DNA from: an uncultured Saprospiraceae bacterium
Lineage (GTDB): Bacteria > Bacteroidota > Bacteroidia > Chitinophagales > Saprospiraceae
DNA length: 64,000 nucleotides
Direction of reading: 5' to 3'
Assembly: GCA_937941765.1 (NCBI GenBank)
Contig: CALDGQ010000017.1
Coordinates: 124,001-188,000, forward strand
Part shown: one piece after another, positions 26,078 through 35,237 of the stretch
How positions within the stretch are numbered: the stretch's first letter is position 1
Layout: the number at the start of each line of letters is the position of its first letter
Notes under the pieces: model-generated
What the model was told of the DNA's origin: nothing
What the model saw: only the letters and a program-made list of their open reading frames with translations
The model's database searches: none
Made by a program: the position numbers and the translations under genes

Positions 26078-26896
26078 TTATGCAGCATTTTTCTCAATTA
26101 GGCTGTCATCATTCAAAATATCGTATAAATGTTCGTGATACTCAGGATAGGAAGGTAAATTATTATGGCCTCCACCAACGATTTTTATCAATTGAGCATT
26201 CTCAGGTACTAATGCTTGAAGCATTTTGGAGTGCTTGAAGGTGATTAATCGGTCTTTGGTACCATGAAATATGAATATCGGAGCCGTTACTTTCTTAATG
26301 AACTGATCTGTTCTAATGTGATATCGTAACATCCAGCGAAGTGGCAAGATGAAAGCAAATCGTTTGACTTGTTTTAGAAATGAGAAATATGGTGAATCTA
26401 ATATCAACATCTTTGGATTGTTCCAAGATGCAATCCGTGCCGACACACCAGACCCAAAGGATCGACCATAAATCACGATTTTTTCTTCAGGATAAATATT
26501 GCTTAACCATTTATAGACATGTTGACCATCATTAAACAAAGTGGATTCTGATCGGCGACCTCTACTTTTTCCAAATCCACGGTAGTCAACCATAAAAAAA
26601 TCATATCCTTTACTAACAAAATCTCTTGCAAATTTCCCCCACCCTTTTACACTTCTAGAATTTCCTTTGAAGTAAAAAACAACTCCTTTCGCATTTGGTA
26701 CTCTGAAATGAATGCCATTGATTTTGCCACCATCTTCCATCTCAAAATTGACTTCATCAAATGGAAATGGATATTTGTATTTGAAATGTTGGGGTAAAAT
26801 TTCTGGACGAAAGAAAAAATAGTCTTGAAGGAAGTAGACTAGTAGATTGATGACTACATAGGCAATTACAATTCCTAAAATTATTTTTATAACCAT
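26078..26896 (-). CDS. Membrane-anchored alpha/beta hydrolase (Bem46/ABHD13-like)
   Basis: This 272-residue serine hydrolase has an N-terminal membrane helix (VIKIILGIVIAYVVINLLVY) that anchors it. The nucleophile elbow is IYGRSFGSGVSAR (about 142-154), the acid is probably the Asp in FHGTKDRLITF and the base the His in VGGGHNNLP. DYRGFGKSRGRRSES is typical of the Bem46/YqkD group. The reaction is unknown; homologues are annotated as putative thioesterases or lipases. It lies leftward of the tRNA, in its own transcription unit. Confidence 0.8.
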   Translation of the reverse strand: MVIKIILGIVIAYVVINLLVYFLQDYFFFRPEILPQHFKYKYPFPFDEVNFEMEDGGKINGIHFRVPNAKGVVFYFKGNSRSVKGWGKFARDFVSKGYDFFMVDYRGFGKSRGRRSESTLFNDGQHVYKWLSNIYPEEKIVIYGRSFGSGVSARIASWNNPKMLILDSPYFSFLKQVKRFAFILPLRWMLRYHIRTDQFIKKVTAPIFIFHGTKDRLITFKHSKMLQALVPENAQLIKIVGGGHNNLPSYPEYHEHLYDILNDDSLIEKNAA

Positions 26897-27033
26897 TGGT
26901 TTTTAAGATACGACAAATTGATTAAATCCATAAACGTAATTGTGTTCATGCTTTGCCCCTTCTTAGAAATTATGAATATGCTTTGCTTTCTGCTGTCTCA
27001 GACAGGAATGTCTGAGCAACTTTGAGCAATTTA

Positions 27034-27615
27034 TTATTCCTGTGATGCCAATTGATAGATACCCGCCAATGATCGACCATGCTCATTGTAATCCAATCCA
27101 TATCCGATCACAAACTTATTTTCAATTTCAAATCCTGCATAGTGGATTTCAATCGGATGTTGAACCGCCTCTGGTTTTACCAACAAGGCACATATCGTAA
27201 TAGATGCCGGCTCCATCGCTTGCAAGTCAGGCAACAATTTATGTAAAGTCACTCCAGTGTCAATAATATCTTCAACTATAATTACATTTCTGTCTTTAAT
27301 CGATCGATCTAATCCTAACACGGTAGCTACATCACCTGTTGACTCCATTCCTTTGTAAGAAGAAAGTTTCATAAATGCAACTTCACATATCATATCACAA
27401 GATCTAGTCAAGTCCGCACAAAAGATAAAAGCTCCATTCAAAATTCCTATGAACAACGGATTTTTATCTTTAAAATCATTTGTGATTTCTTGAGATAACG
27501 CCTGAATTCTAGTTTGAAGATCATGAGAAGAAATCATCAAATTAAAACTCAAATCATGTGCATTTACTGTTGCAGGATCTGATTTTGAGGCAAGCGAATC
27601 GGTTTGCTTTAACAT
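27034..27615 (-). CDS. hpt: Hypoxanthine phosphoribosyltransferase
   Basis: This 193-residue enzyme salvages hypoxanthine and guanine to IMP and GMP using PRPP. The PRPP loop is NVIIVEDIIDTGVTLHKLL (about 114-132) with the usual two acidic residues. The N-terminal motif IGILNGAFIFCADLTR and the C-terminal FVIGYGLDYNEHGRSLAGIY are both in place. The N-terminus is about 25 residues longer than usual; Met27 could be the true start. The upstream peptidase gene ends only 5 bp before this start, so they are co-transcribed. Confidence 0.9.
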   Translation of the reverse strand: MLKQTDSLASKSDPATVNAHDLSFNLMISSHDLQTRIQALSQEITNDFKDKNPLFIGILNGAFIFCADLTRSCDMICEVAFMKLSSYKGMESTGDVATVLGLDRSIKDRNVIIVEDIIDTGVTLHKLLPDLQAMEPASITICALLVKPEAVQHPIEIHYAGFEIENKFVIGYGLDYNEHGRSLAGIYQLASQE

Positions 27616-27620
27616 GCTTT

Positions 27621-29015
27621 TTATTTTATGCCATATTTATCAATAAGATAAACCAAGCTTGTGATGGATGCAGCTCCTAATTCTAATTCTCTTTTGTTGA
27701 CTGCATCTATATTGTCTATTTCCGTATGGTGATAATCGAAGTATCTTTGTGAATCTGGTCGAAATCCAAATAACAATCCTTTTTGACTTTTTAATGGACC
27801 GATATCTGCACCAGAACCTCCTTTTTCAAAATAAAGTCCGTAAGTTTCTAACAATGGTAACCATACAATGGCTTGTTTGAACTTGTCTGTAAATACAGCT
27901 TCATCCGCATCTGCACTAAATCCTCTTGGCGTAAATCCACCTGCATCCGACTCAATGGCAGCCATATGATATTCTCCTTTTTCATTAGAGATTCTCGCAT
28001 ATTCTTTTCCACCAGCTAAACCATTTTCTTCATTTGCAAAAAGGACACAACGAATCGTTCGCTTTGGTTGGTAATTAATTCGTTTTAATATTTGCAACAC
28101 ATCCATACTATGACAACAACCTGCTCCATCATCATGTGCCCCACTTCCAACATCCCATGAATCTAAGTGACCACCTACCAAAATAATTTCATCTGGAAAT
28201 TCACTACCTTTTATTTCACCAATTACATTATAGGATTTCTTGTCTGCTAATTTTTCACAAGTAGTCCGCATATATACTGTTACCTTTTCTTGCTTCAACA
28301 ACTTACTTAATCGTTCTGCATCATTGGTACTGATGGCAACCGTTGGAATTTTTTTATCTCCTTCCTCATACACATTGACACCAGTATGTGGAATATCATC
28401 CAATCGAGTGGTCATAGATCGTATTAAAGTTCCAATAGCACCATATCTTCCCGCACGAGTAGCTCCAAAAACTCTTTGATCTACAGCACCACCATATGCA
28501 TTAAATGTTCTTATTTGTTTAGGATTCATTGGTCGATTAAAAAAGACAATCTTTCCTTTAAGCTGCGGACCTAATTTTTCGAGATCATCTAAATGTTGAA
28601 CTTCAATAACTTCACCCGAAATTCCCATTTCTCCTGTTCCGACAGAATTTCCAAGTGCCAATGCTTTTAAATCAAGACTTCCTACGGAATTGGAATTGAC
28701 GATTCTAACTTGCTCTTTTTCACCTCGGACCCAATGTGGAACCATACATGGTTGTAACCAAACCGTATCTAGGTTTAACGTATCCAACATTTGTCGGGTA
28801 TATTCAACTGCAGCTGCACCTTGTGGTGAACCAGCCAGTCTCCCACCAATTTTTGTAGTAAGATGAGTCAGCCATTCATAGCATTGACCTTGCGTAAGTG
28901 CAGTATCGTAGATTTTTCGAATAAAAAAGGCGTCTTTATCAGTTGCATTGGTCGTGGATTGACCGCTACATATAAGGTATAGAAATAAGAAAATCGAAGT
29001 ACAAAGTAATCTCAT
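27621..29015 (-). CDS. Exported M28-family peptidase (carboxypeptidase Q-like)
   Basis: This 464-residue secreted zinc peptidase has a signal peptide (about 1-18, ending CSGQ). The prodomain-like N-terminal part includes LTTKIGGRLAGSPQGAAAV, typical of plasma glutamate carboxypeptidase/CPQ homologues. A PA-like insertion follows (VQHLDDLEKLGPQLKGKIVF). Zinc ligands are in VGGHLDSWDVGSGAHDDGAG, FANEENGLAGGKEY and FDYHHTEIDNID. No T9SS domain is present. It precedes hpt with a 5-bp gap. Confidence 0.88.
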   Translation of the reverse strand: MRLLCTSIFLFLYLICSGQSTTNATDKDAFFIRKIYDTALTQGQCYEWLTHLTTKIGGRLAGSPQGAAAVEYTRQMLDTLNLDTVWLQPCMVPHWVRGEKEQVRIVNSNSVGSLDLKALALGNSVGTGEMGISGEVIEVQHLDDLEKLGPQLKGKIVFFNRPMNPKQIRTFNAYGGAVDQRVFGATRAGRYGAIGTLIRSMTTRLDDIPHTGVNVYEEGDKKIPTVAISTNDAERLSKLLKQEKVTVYMRTTCEKLADKKSYNVIGEIKGSEFPDEIILVGGHLDSWDVGSGAHDDGAGCCHSMDVLQILKRINYQPKRTIRCVLFANEENGLAGGKEYARISNEKGEYHMAAIESDAGGFTPRGFSADADEAVFTDKFKQAIVWLPLLETYGLYFEKGGSGADIGPLKSQKGLLFGFRPDSQRYFDYHHTEIDNIDAVNKRELELGAASITSLVYLIDKYGIK

Positions 29016-29316
29016 TCGCTTTCTATTTGAAGAAAAACCAAAAGTATTGGTTTTTTAGCTCAAATAGGAATTAATAGGGTCTGGATATAGTCTAAACATG
29101 GATTTAATTTTAACATTTGGCTTTTTTTTTAATATATGGTTCAATTAAGTATGAATTAAAGGAAATAACACTAATAGTATTATACCTTTGCGGTGACAAA
29201 TTACCTTTTTCAATAAGTGTCTTTTTATAAATTTAGACGTCTAAAGTTTAAAGGCATTAAAAGTTTTAATTGAGAAAGGGAATAAATTTTCTAACGCAAG
29301 GGATAAATATCTGAAT
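29016..29316. other. Intergenic region between divergent genes
   Basis: The 301-bp gap holds the promoters of the leftward peptidase and the rightward sigma factor gene. On the plus strand TACCTTTG (29183-29190) fits TAnnTTTG and would give a leader of roughly 140 bases. No gene or terminator is visible. Confidence 0.5.
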
Positions 29317-29919
29317 GTGGAAACCCCATTCCAACGGATGAAACCGTTAAATAAAAAGGAAATTTCAAAACTGACAGACAACGAGATCATTCATTTGTTC
29401 CTCGACAATCGTCAGCAACCCTATTTTAGTGTTCTTTATAAAAGATACTCCACTAAAATATACAGTAAGTGTATATCCTTATTGAAATCAGAAGCATTAG
29501 CACAGGACGCCACGCAAGACATTTTTATCAAGATTTACATGAATCTTGCTAAGTTCAGTGAGAAATCTAAATTTTCTACTTGGGTCTACTCAATTACTTA
29601 CAATTATTGCATAGACTATATCAGAAAGAAAAAGAAAGACAAAAAGATTTTCTCTGATGAAATTGAAAATGCTCCCGATATTATTGATGATGTGGAAGAT
29701 TCGGAATTGTTGGAAATGGAAGTAAAAAGACTAAAGGTAGTCCTAGAAAATATACCCGAAGGAGATAAAGCAATTCTCCTAATGAAATATCAAGATGATT
29801 TTTCAATCAAAGATATTTCAGCAACATTAAACAAAACTGAGAGCGCTATAAAAATGAAAATTAAGAGAGCGAAACACAAGGCCCAAAAGACCTACAAAGA
29901 ATTATTTTCAGATAATTAA
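29317..29919 (+). CDS. ECF-type RNA polymerase sigma factor
   Basis: This sigma-70-family factor (200 residues from the GTG at 29317; 193 from the likelier ATG at 29338) has a region 2 (LYKRYSTKIYSKCISLLKSE, DATQDIFIKIYMNLAKF, FSTWVYSITYNYCIDYIRKK) and a region 4 (LENIPEGDKAILLMKYQDDF, SIKDISATLNKTESAIKMKI). No anti-sigma factor gene with a recognisable domain follows; instead a small soluble protein and an MscS-like channel gene are next. It probably controls an envelope or osmotic response, judged only from the neighbours. Confidence 0.85.
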   Translation: METPFQRMKPLNKKEISKLTDNEIIHLFLDNRQQPYFSVLYKRYSTKIYSKCISLLKSEALAQDATQDIFIKIYMNLAKFSEKSKFSTWVYSITYNYCIDYIRKKKKDKKIFSDEIENAPDIIDDVEDSELLEMEVKRLKVVLENIPEGDKAILLMKYQDDFSIKDISATLNKTESAIKMKIKRAKHKAQKTYKELFSDN

Positions 29920-29932
29920 GAAATCCAGTTTT

Positions 29933-30220
29933 ATGAGCACAAACAACTTTAAAATGATGGACGATGAGATGAAGGATAAATATCCTAAAGCTCCTGCGGA
30001 AATCGAACACAATGTGGAATCAAATATTCACAGCTACTCTTTCTTTGGAAAAGTTGTTGAACTTTTTATTCCAAGAATTTTTGACTCATTGATTAACATG
30101 GTCGGTGGAGGATCAAAAAAAAATTTAAGTAACCCCCCAACAATCAAAAAAAATATAGATCCATCTTCTAGAGGCAACGCAAAATCTGATGAAGCTTCTG
30201 ATCGTGGAGATATTATTTAG
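29933..30220 (+). CDS. Small hypothetical protein downstream of the sigma factor
   Basis: This 95-residue protein opens MSTNNFKMMDDEMKDKYPKA and has one amphipathic or hydrophobic segment (FFGKVVELFIPRIFDSLINM) and a polar, basic tail. It starts 13 bp after the sigma factor stop codon and ends 36 bp before the channel gene, so it is surely in the same operon. It has the size and place of an anti-sigma factor but none of the known anti-sigma signatures (no ZAS or HxxxCxxC motif). I do not recognise it. Confidence 0.55.
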   Translation: MSTNNFKMMDDEMKDKYPKAPAEIEHNVESNIHSYSFFGKVVELFIPRIFDSLINMVGGGSKKNLSNPPTIKKNIDPSSRGNAKSDEASDRGDII

Positions 30221-30256
30221 TTTTTAGTTTAACCTCCCAAAAAGACAAACCAACTT

Positions 30257-31066
30257 ATGCAGGCATTAAGAGAAACCTTAGATAAATTAGTAGTCGGAGC
30301 CCAAGACTTTTTACCTTCTTTTTTAGGAGCTGTAATTGTCTTCATCATTGGTTATATCATCTCAAAAGTATTAGCCAACTTAATTCGCAAGTTACTTGTG
30401 AACATGAAAGTAGATAATGCTGCAGAAAAGTTAAACGAAATTGACATCGTTAACCAAGCAAATGTCAAAATTGTTCCAAGTAAAATTTTATCTAAAGTTA
30501 TTTATTACATAGGAATTCTGGTGACACTGATCGCATCTACTGATGTATTGGGGATGCCTGAAGTATCTCAAATGGTCAGCAACATTATTGGATATGTTCC
30601 TAAATTAATTTCTGCATTAATTTTATTAGCAGTCGGAATAGTTGTCGCAGACTTTATTAAAGGATTAGTACTTTCTACCCTTACTGGATTGGGTATACCT
30701 TCTGCCAAACTAATTGCCTCATTCGTATTTTACTTTATATTTCTTACTATATTAATCAGTGCGCTAGCTCAAGCTGGAATCAATACCGATCTTATCAATA
30801 ATAACCTAACAATGATATTAGGTGGTGGTGTTTTAGCATTTGCACTTGGATATGGTTTTGCTGCCAAAGATATGATGGCTAATTTCTTAGCTTCATTTTA
30901 TACCAAAGAAAAATTTGCTGTCGGAGATACTATTTCTGTCGAAGATGTTTCAGGAAACATTATTGAGATGGATAATTCAAGTTTAACACTTCAAGCAGAC
31001 AGCAAAAGAGTAGTTATACCGTTAAGTAAATTGTCAGCCGAAAAAGTTGTAATCCATGAAAAATAA
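30257..31066 (+). CDS. Small MscS-like mechanosensitive channel
   Basis: This 269-residue membrane protein has an N-terminal helix LPSFLGAVIVFIIGYIISKV, repeated TM-helix units (LISALILLAVGIVVADFIKG and a pore-lining-like ILGGGVLAFALGYGFAAKDM) and a short MscS beta domain (FAVGDTISVEDVSGNIIEMD, VVIPLSKLSAEKVVIHEK). MscS family channels open on membrane tension and release solutes on osmotic downshock. It lacks the large C-terminal vestibule, as in other short TM_helix-type homologues. It is the third gene after the sigma factor. Confidence 0.82.
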   Translation: MQALRETLDKLVVGAQDFLPSFLGAVIVFIIGYIISKVLANLIRKLLVNMKVDNAAEKLNEIDIVNQANVKIVPSKILSKVIYYIGILVTLIASTDVLGMPEVSQMVSNIIGYVPKLISALILLAVGIVVADFIKGLVLSTLTGLGIPSAKLIASFVFYFIFLTILISALAQAGINTDLINNNLTMILGGGVLAFALGYGFAAKDMMANFLASFYTKEKFAVGDTISVEDVSGNIIEMDNSSLTLQADSKRVVIPLSKLSAEKVVIHEK

Positions 31067-31202
31067 CTAATTTCGCGCTGAAATTAACACCTTATAATCT
31101 CCATTTAAACTAATTGAACCAAACGAACATGCATTCGTCAACAGTGACGTAATACTATTTTATTAAATATAATTTTGATTTAAAAACTTAAAACATTTAG
31201 CG

Positions 31203-32285
31203 ATGATTAAAAATTTAATACTACTTGCCCTAGCTCTTGTAGTTGTAAACACTGCTACTGCGCAAACTGTGGAAGAATACAAAGCACAGATCGCAGCTAA
31301 AAACGATCAAATTGCTGCTTTACAAGGTGAAGTAGGCGCTTTGGAAACTAAAATTTTAGAATTCCCAGGTTGGACTTTCGGAACTTATGGACTAGTTGGT
31401 GCAAACTTTACTGGTTACAACGATTGGTTCAACGTTGAAAATGCTAACTCTTCTTTAGCAACTATCTCTGTTGGTTTAAACGGTTTTGCTCGTTTGAACG
31501 AAGACAAGTACTTCTGGAGAAATGATGCAAAACTTAACTTAGGTTGGACTAAGAACATTGAAGATGTTGGACTTAATGATGCAGTTGGTGCCATTAATAA
31601 AGATCTTGAATTAGGATTTACCAACAATGCAGATGCATTAAATGTAACTTCTTTATTCGGTTACAAATTTACGCCAAAGTTGGCTGCTTCTGTTTTAGCT
31701 GATTACAGAACTACAGTATTAACAAACTTCAACAATCCTGGATATTTGGATATTGGTGCTGGTGTAACTTGGTTACCTATCAAAGATTTGATTGTAACAT
31801 TACACCCACTTAATTACCGTATCATATTTTCTGATACTGATGGTGTTTTCGAACCTTCTTTAGGATTGAAATATGTTGTTGATTACACAAGAGCAATAAA
31901 CGTATTGAATGGTGTAAGCTGGAGCTCAAAACTTTCTGGTTTCTACTCTTATAAAGATACTAATCAAAATGACTGGACTTGGATCAACGCATTTGGTTTC
32001 AAAGCGTGGAAAGGAATCGGTATCGGTGCTGAATTTGGACTAAGAGGTTCAAAATCTGAATTCTTATCAAACATCTCTAAGATTGGAGCTGCTGAATTAA
32101 GACCTGATGGTACGAATTTATTCGACGAAACTCAATTGACTCAATTTACTTTTGATAATGTTGATACTAGAGTTGAACAAATCAATGCAAACAGAGCGCT
32201 TTCTCCAGATGTACCTTCTGTTGAATTACCAAGCTCTTCACCTGTACAGTCGTACTGGTTGATTGGTTTAACTTACACTTTGTAA
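31203..32285 (+). CDS. DUF3078-type outer-membrane beta-barrel protein
   Basis: This 360-residue protein has a signal peptide (about 1-20, ending TATAQ) and a short coiled coil (EEYKAQIAAKNDQIAALQGE). A long array of beta-strands follows, with many aromatic residues at strand ends (WTFGTYGLVGANFTGYNDWF, INDAVGAI-type turns) and it ends in SYWLIGLTYTL, an outer-membrane barrel closing strand with a terminal hydrophobic pattern. DUF3078 proteins are exported Bacteroidota barrels of unknown role. It lies 136 bp after the channel gene and ends at a terminator. Confidence 0.7.
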   Translation: MIKNLILLALALVVVNTATAQTVEEYKAQIAAKNDQIAALQGEVGALETKILEFPGWTFGTYGLVGANFTGYNDWFNVENANSSLATISVGLNGFARLNEDKYFWRNDAKLNLGWTKNIEDVGLNDAVGAINKDLELGFTNNADALNVTSLFGYKFTPKLAASVLADYRTTVLTNFNNPGYLDIGAGVTWLPIKDLIVTLHPLNYRIIFSDTDGVFEPSLGLKYVVDYTRAINVLNGVSWSSKLSGFYSYKDTNQNDWTWINAFGFKAWKGIGIGAEFGLRGSKSEFLSNISKIGAAELRPDGTNLFDETQLTQFTFDNVDTRVEQINANRALSPDVPSVELPSSSPVQSYWLIGLTYTL

Positions 32286-32327
32286 GAAATTCAAAAAGCG
32301 CTTGTCGCTTTTCAAAATATAAAAAAA

Positions 32328-32357
32328 GCTCTTCGACATTGTCGAAGGGCTTTTTTT
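32328..32357 (+). terminator. Intrinsic terminator after the DUF3078 gene
   Basis: The stem GCTCTTCGACA/TGTCGAAGGGC (with a C-G/T-G variant) is followed by T7, about 43 bp after the stop codon. Confidence 0.85.
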
Positions 32358-32406
32358 ATTCCGTTCCGTTATTGTCCAAAGCTGGAATTCCGTATCTTCC
32401 AACCCT

Positions 32407-35199
32407 ATGAAAAAACTCTTCCTTCTAGATGGCCATGCTTTGGTCTATCGTGCGCATTACGCATTTATCAACCGTCCACTTATCAACTCCAAAGGGCTTA
32501 ATACATCAGCTATCACTGGATTTACTCGATTCTTAATGGAGATTTTGAGGAATCAACAACCTTCTCATATCGCCGTTTCTTTTGATTTAAAAGGTCCAAC
32601 TTTTCGTCACGAAATGTATGAACCTTACAAAGCCAATCGAGAAGCACAACCTGAAGATATTACCATTGCACTACCGTACATCAAGGATATTATCAAAGGT
32701 TTCAATATCCCCATGATAACGTTGGAGGGATATGAAGCGGATGATATAATCGGGACGCTAGCAAAGCAAGCAGAGAAAGAAGGTTTTACGGTTTATATGG
32801 TAACTCCCGATAAGGATTATGCACAATTGGTTTCCGAAAATATCTATATGTACAAACCAGCTCGTTCTGGAAATGCAGTTGAAATTTTGGGCGTAAAAGA
32901 AGTGTTAGACAAATGGGATATTGCTAATGTGGATCAAGTAATTGACATCCTAGGAATGCAAGGTGATGCTGTGGATAACATTCCAGGTATTCCAGGAATC
33001 GGCGCTAAGACCGCTGTCAAATTATTGAAATTATATGATTCATTAGAAGGACTACTGGAAAACACCGACCAATTAAAAGGAAAGCAAAAAGAGAAAGTGA
33101 TTGAATTTGCAGATCAAGGTATTCTATCTAAAAAATTAGCAACTATCGATCTGAATGTGCCCATAAAATTCGATGCGAAAAAATATGCGGTCGAGGAGAT
33201 TAATAAAGATGCGTTGGGCATTTTGTTTAAAGAATTGGAATTTAGAACACTGGCAAAAACATTGCTTGGTGAAACAACAACTCAACAAGTACAAAAAGAT
33301 TTATTTGGGAATCCAGTTGGCAAGGACCAACCTCGTAAATTGTCTGTTAAAAAAGAAGCGACTAATAAACATTCAATTGCAGATAAAAATATTCAGAACA
33401 CACCTCATGAATATCAATTGATACAAACCAAAACAGAACGGACTAAGTTGATAAAAACACTATCTAAGCATAAAGTAATTTGTTTTGATACAGAAACTAC
33501 TGGTCTGGATGCTCATCGAGCCGAATTGGTTGGTATTGCTTTTTCTGTCAAAAAGAATGAAGGTTTTTATGTTCCAATTCCTGAAGATCAAGAAGAAGCA
33601 ATGGACATAGTTGCTGAATTCAAACCGATCTTTGAGAATGAAAAAATCAAAATGGTCGGGCAAAACATTAAATACGATTGTACTATTTTGAAATGGTATA
33701 ATGTTGAAGTCAATGGAATTTTCATCGACACCATGGTGATGCACTATTTATTAGCACCGGATCAAAGACACAATCTCAATTATTTATCTGAATCTTATCT
33801 TAATTACGAACCGGTTTCTATCGAAGCTTTGATTGGTAAAAAAGGAAAGAACCAAATGACTATGCGAGAAGCTGCTATGGAAAATGTGAAGGAATATGCA
33901 TGCGAAGATGCAGATATCACTTGGCAATTGATGGAAGTCATCCAAAAAGAATTAAAGGAAGAAAGTTTAGAAAAATTATATAATGATATCGAGGCTCCTC
34001 TGATTCATGTATTAACAGAGATCGAATATAATGGTGTCCGTTTAGATGCTGACTTTTTAAATAAATACTCTAAGGAGCTTGAAAAACTAATCAAGAAAGC
34101 GGAAAAGAAAATCTACAAAGAAGCGGGTATTGAATTCAACATCGCATCGCCTCGTCAAGTTGGAGAAATATTGTTTGATAAATTAAAAATCCCATATAGA
34201 TGGAGACGTACAAAGACAGGACAGTATTCTACAGATGAGGAAAAATTGACCGAATTATCCGTCAATCATGATATCATCAAATCTATTTTGAAGTATCGTG
34301 GGTTAGCCAAATTGAAATCCACTTATGTGGATGCATTACCAAATATGATCAACCCTCGAACTGGAAGAATTCATAGCTCTTTCAACCAAGCATTGGCCGC
34401 AACAGGTCGGCTGAGTTCTAACAATCCAAACCTCCAAAACATACCTATCAAAACGCCAGAAGGTAGAGAAGTAAGAAAAGCTTTTATACCTCGAGACAAA
34501 GACCACATCTTGTTAGCTGCTGATTATTCACAAATTGAATTACGCTTGATTGCAGATTTGAGTAAAGATGAAGCCATGATGGAAGCTTTCCAAAAAGGTC
34601 AAGATATTCATAGAGCAACTGCTGCTAAAGTTTATGATGTGCCCTATGATGATGTCAATGCAGATCAAAGACGCAATGCGAAAACAGTAAATTTCAGTAT
34701 CATCTACGGTGCTGGTGCAACCAATTTATCTAAACAATTAGATATCAAAAGAGCAGAAGCCAAAACACTTATTGAAGATTACTTTAAAGGCTTTTATGGT
34801 TTGCGACAATATATGCAAGATACGGTTGATTTTGCTAGAGAAAATGGATTCGTCACTACTATGTTAGGTAGAAGAAGAAAAATTAGAGATATTGATTCTC
34901 GAAATGGGTTGTTACGTAGTAATGCTGAACGAATTGCCATCAACACTCCTATTCAAGGAACCGCAGCCGACATGATCAAAATCGCCATGATCAATATTCA
35001 TAAGGAAATGAAGAAAGGAAACTTCAAATCAAAAATGATCTTACAAGTGCATGATGAATTGGTATTTGATGTCCACAAAAAGGAATTGAAAACTTTAAAA
35101 CCAATTATTGAAGAACATATGAAAAATGCGATTCCAAGTTTGAAAGTTCCAATTTTAGTTGGAATGGATACTGGAGAAAATTGGTTGGAAGCACATTAA
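32407..35199 (+). CDS. polA: DNA polymerase I
   Basis: This 930-residue replication and repair polymerase has all three activities by sequence. The 5'-3' exonuclease domain (about 1-290) includes GYEADDIIGTLA, YMVTPDKDYAQL and DNIPGIPGIGAKTAVKLL. The 3'-5' exonuclease domain (from about 355) keeps the metal ligands in CFDTETTGLDAHRAELVG and NIKYDCTILK. In the polymerase domain motif A is LLAADYSQIELRLIA (Asp near 706), motif B RRNAKTVNFSIIYGAG and motif C LQVHDELVFDV. The length is close to E. coli Pol I (928). It is monocistronic. Confidence 0.97.
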   Translation: MKKLFLLDGHALVYRAHYAFINRPLINSKGLNTSAITGFTRFLMEILRNQQPSHIAVSFDLKGPTFRHEMYEPYKANREAQPEDITIALPYIKDIIKGFNIPMITLEGYEADDIIGTLAKQAEKEGFTVYMVTPDKDYAQLVSENIYMYKPARSGNAVEILGVKEVLDKWDIANVDQVIDILGMQGDAVDNIPGIPGIGAKTAVKLLKLYDSLEGLLENTDQLKGKQKEKVIEFADQGILSKKLATIDLNVPIKFDAKKYAVEEINKDALGILFKELEFRTLAKTLLGETTTQQVQKDLFGNPVGKDQPRKLSVKKEATNKHSIADKNIQNTPHEYQLIQTKTERTKLIKTLSKHKVICFDTETTGLDAHRAELVGIAFSVKKNEGFYVPIPEDQEEAMDIVAEFKPIFENEKIKMVGQNIKYDCTILKWYNVEVNGIFIDTMVMHYLLAPDQRHNLNYLSESYLNYEPVSIEALIGKKGKNQMTMREAAMENVKEYACEDADITWQLMEVIQKELKEESLEKLYNDIEAPLIHVLTEIEYNGVRLDADFLNKYSKELEKLIKKAEKKIYKEAGIEFNIASPRQVGEILFDKLKIPYRWRRTKTGQYSTDEEKLTELSVNHDIIKSILKYRGLAKLKSTYVDALPNMINPRTGRIHSSFNQALAATGRLSSNNPNLQNIPIKTPEGREVRKAFIPRDKDHILLAADYSQIELRLIADLSKDEAMMEAFQKGQDIHRATAAKVYDVPYDDVNADQRRNAKTVNFSIIYGAGATNLSKQLDIKRAEAKTLIEDYFKGFYGLRQYMQDTVDFARENGFVTTMLGRRRKIRDIDSRNGLLRSNAERIAINTPIQGTAADMIKIAMINIHKEMKKGNFKSKMILQVHDELVFDVHKKELKTLKPIIEEHMKNAIPSLKVPILVGMDTGENWLEAH

Positions 35200-35237
35200 T
35201 GCTGAATAAATATTCTGTTTTGTTTCTAATTTATTAG

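Noticed and set aside
26997-27016. Perfect 8-bp hairpin CTCAGACA-GGAA-TGTCTGAG after hpt
   Set aside because: No T-run follows on either strand, so I do not call it a terminator; its role is unclear.
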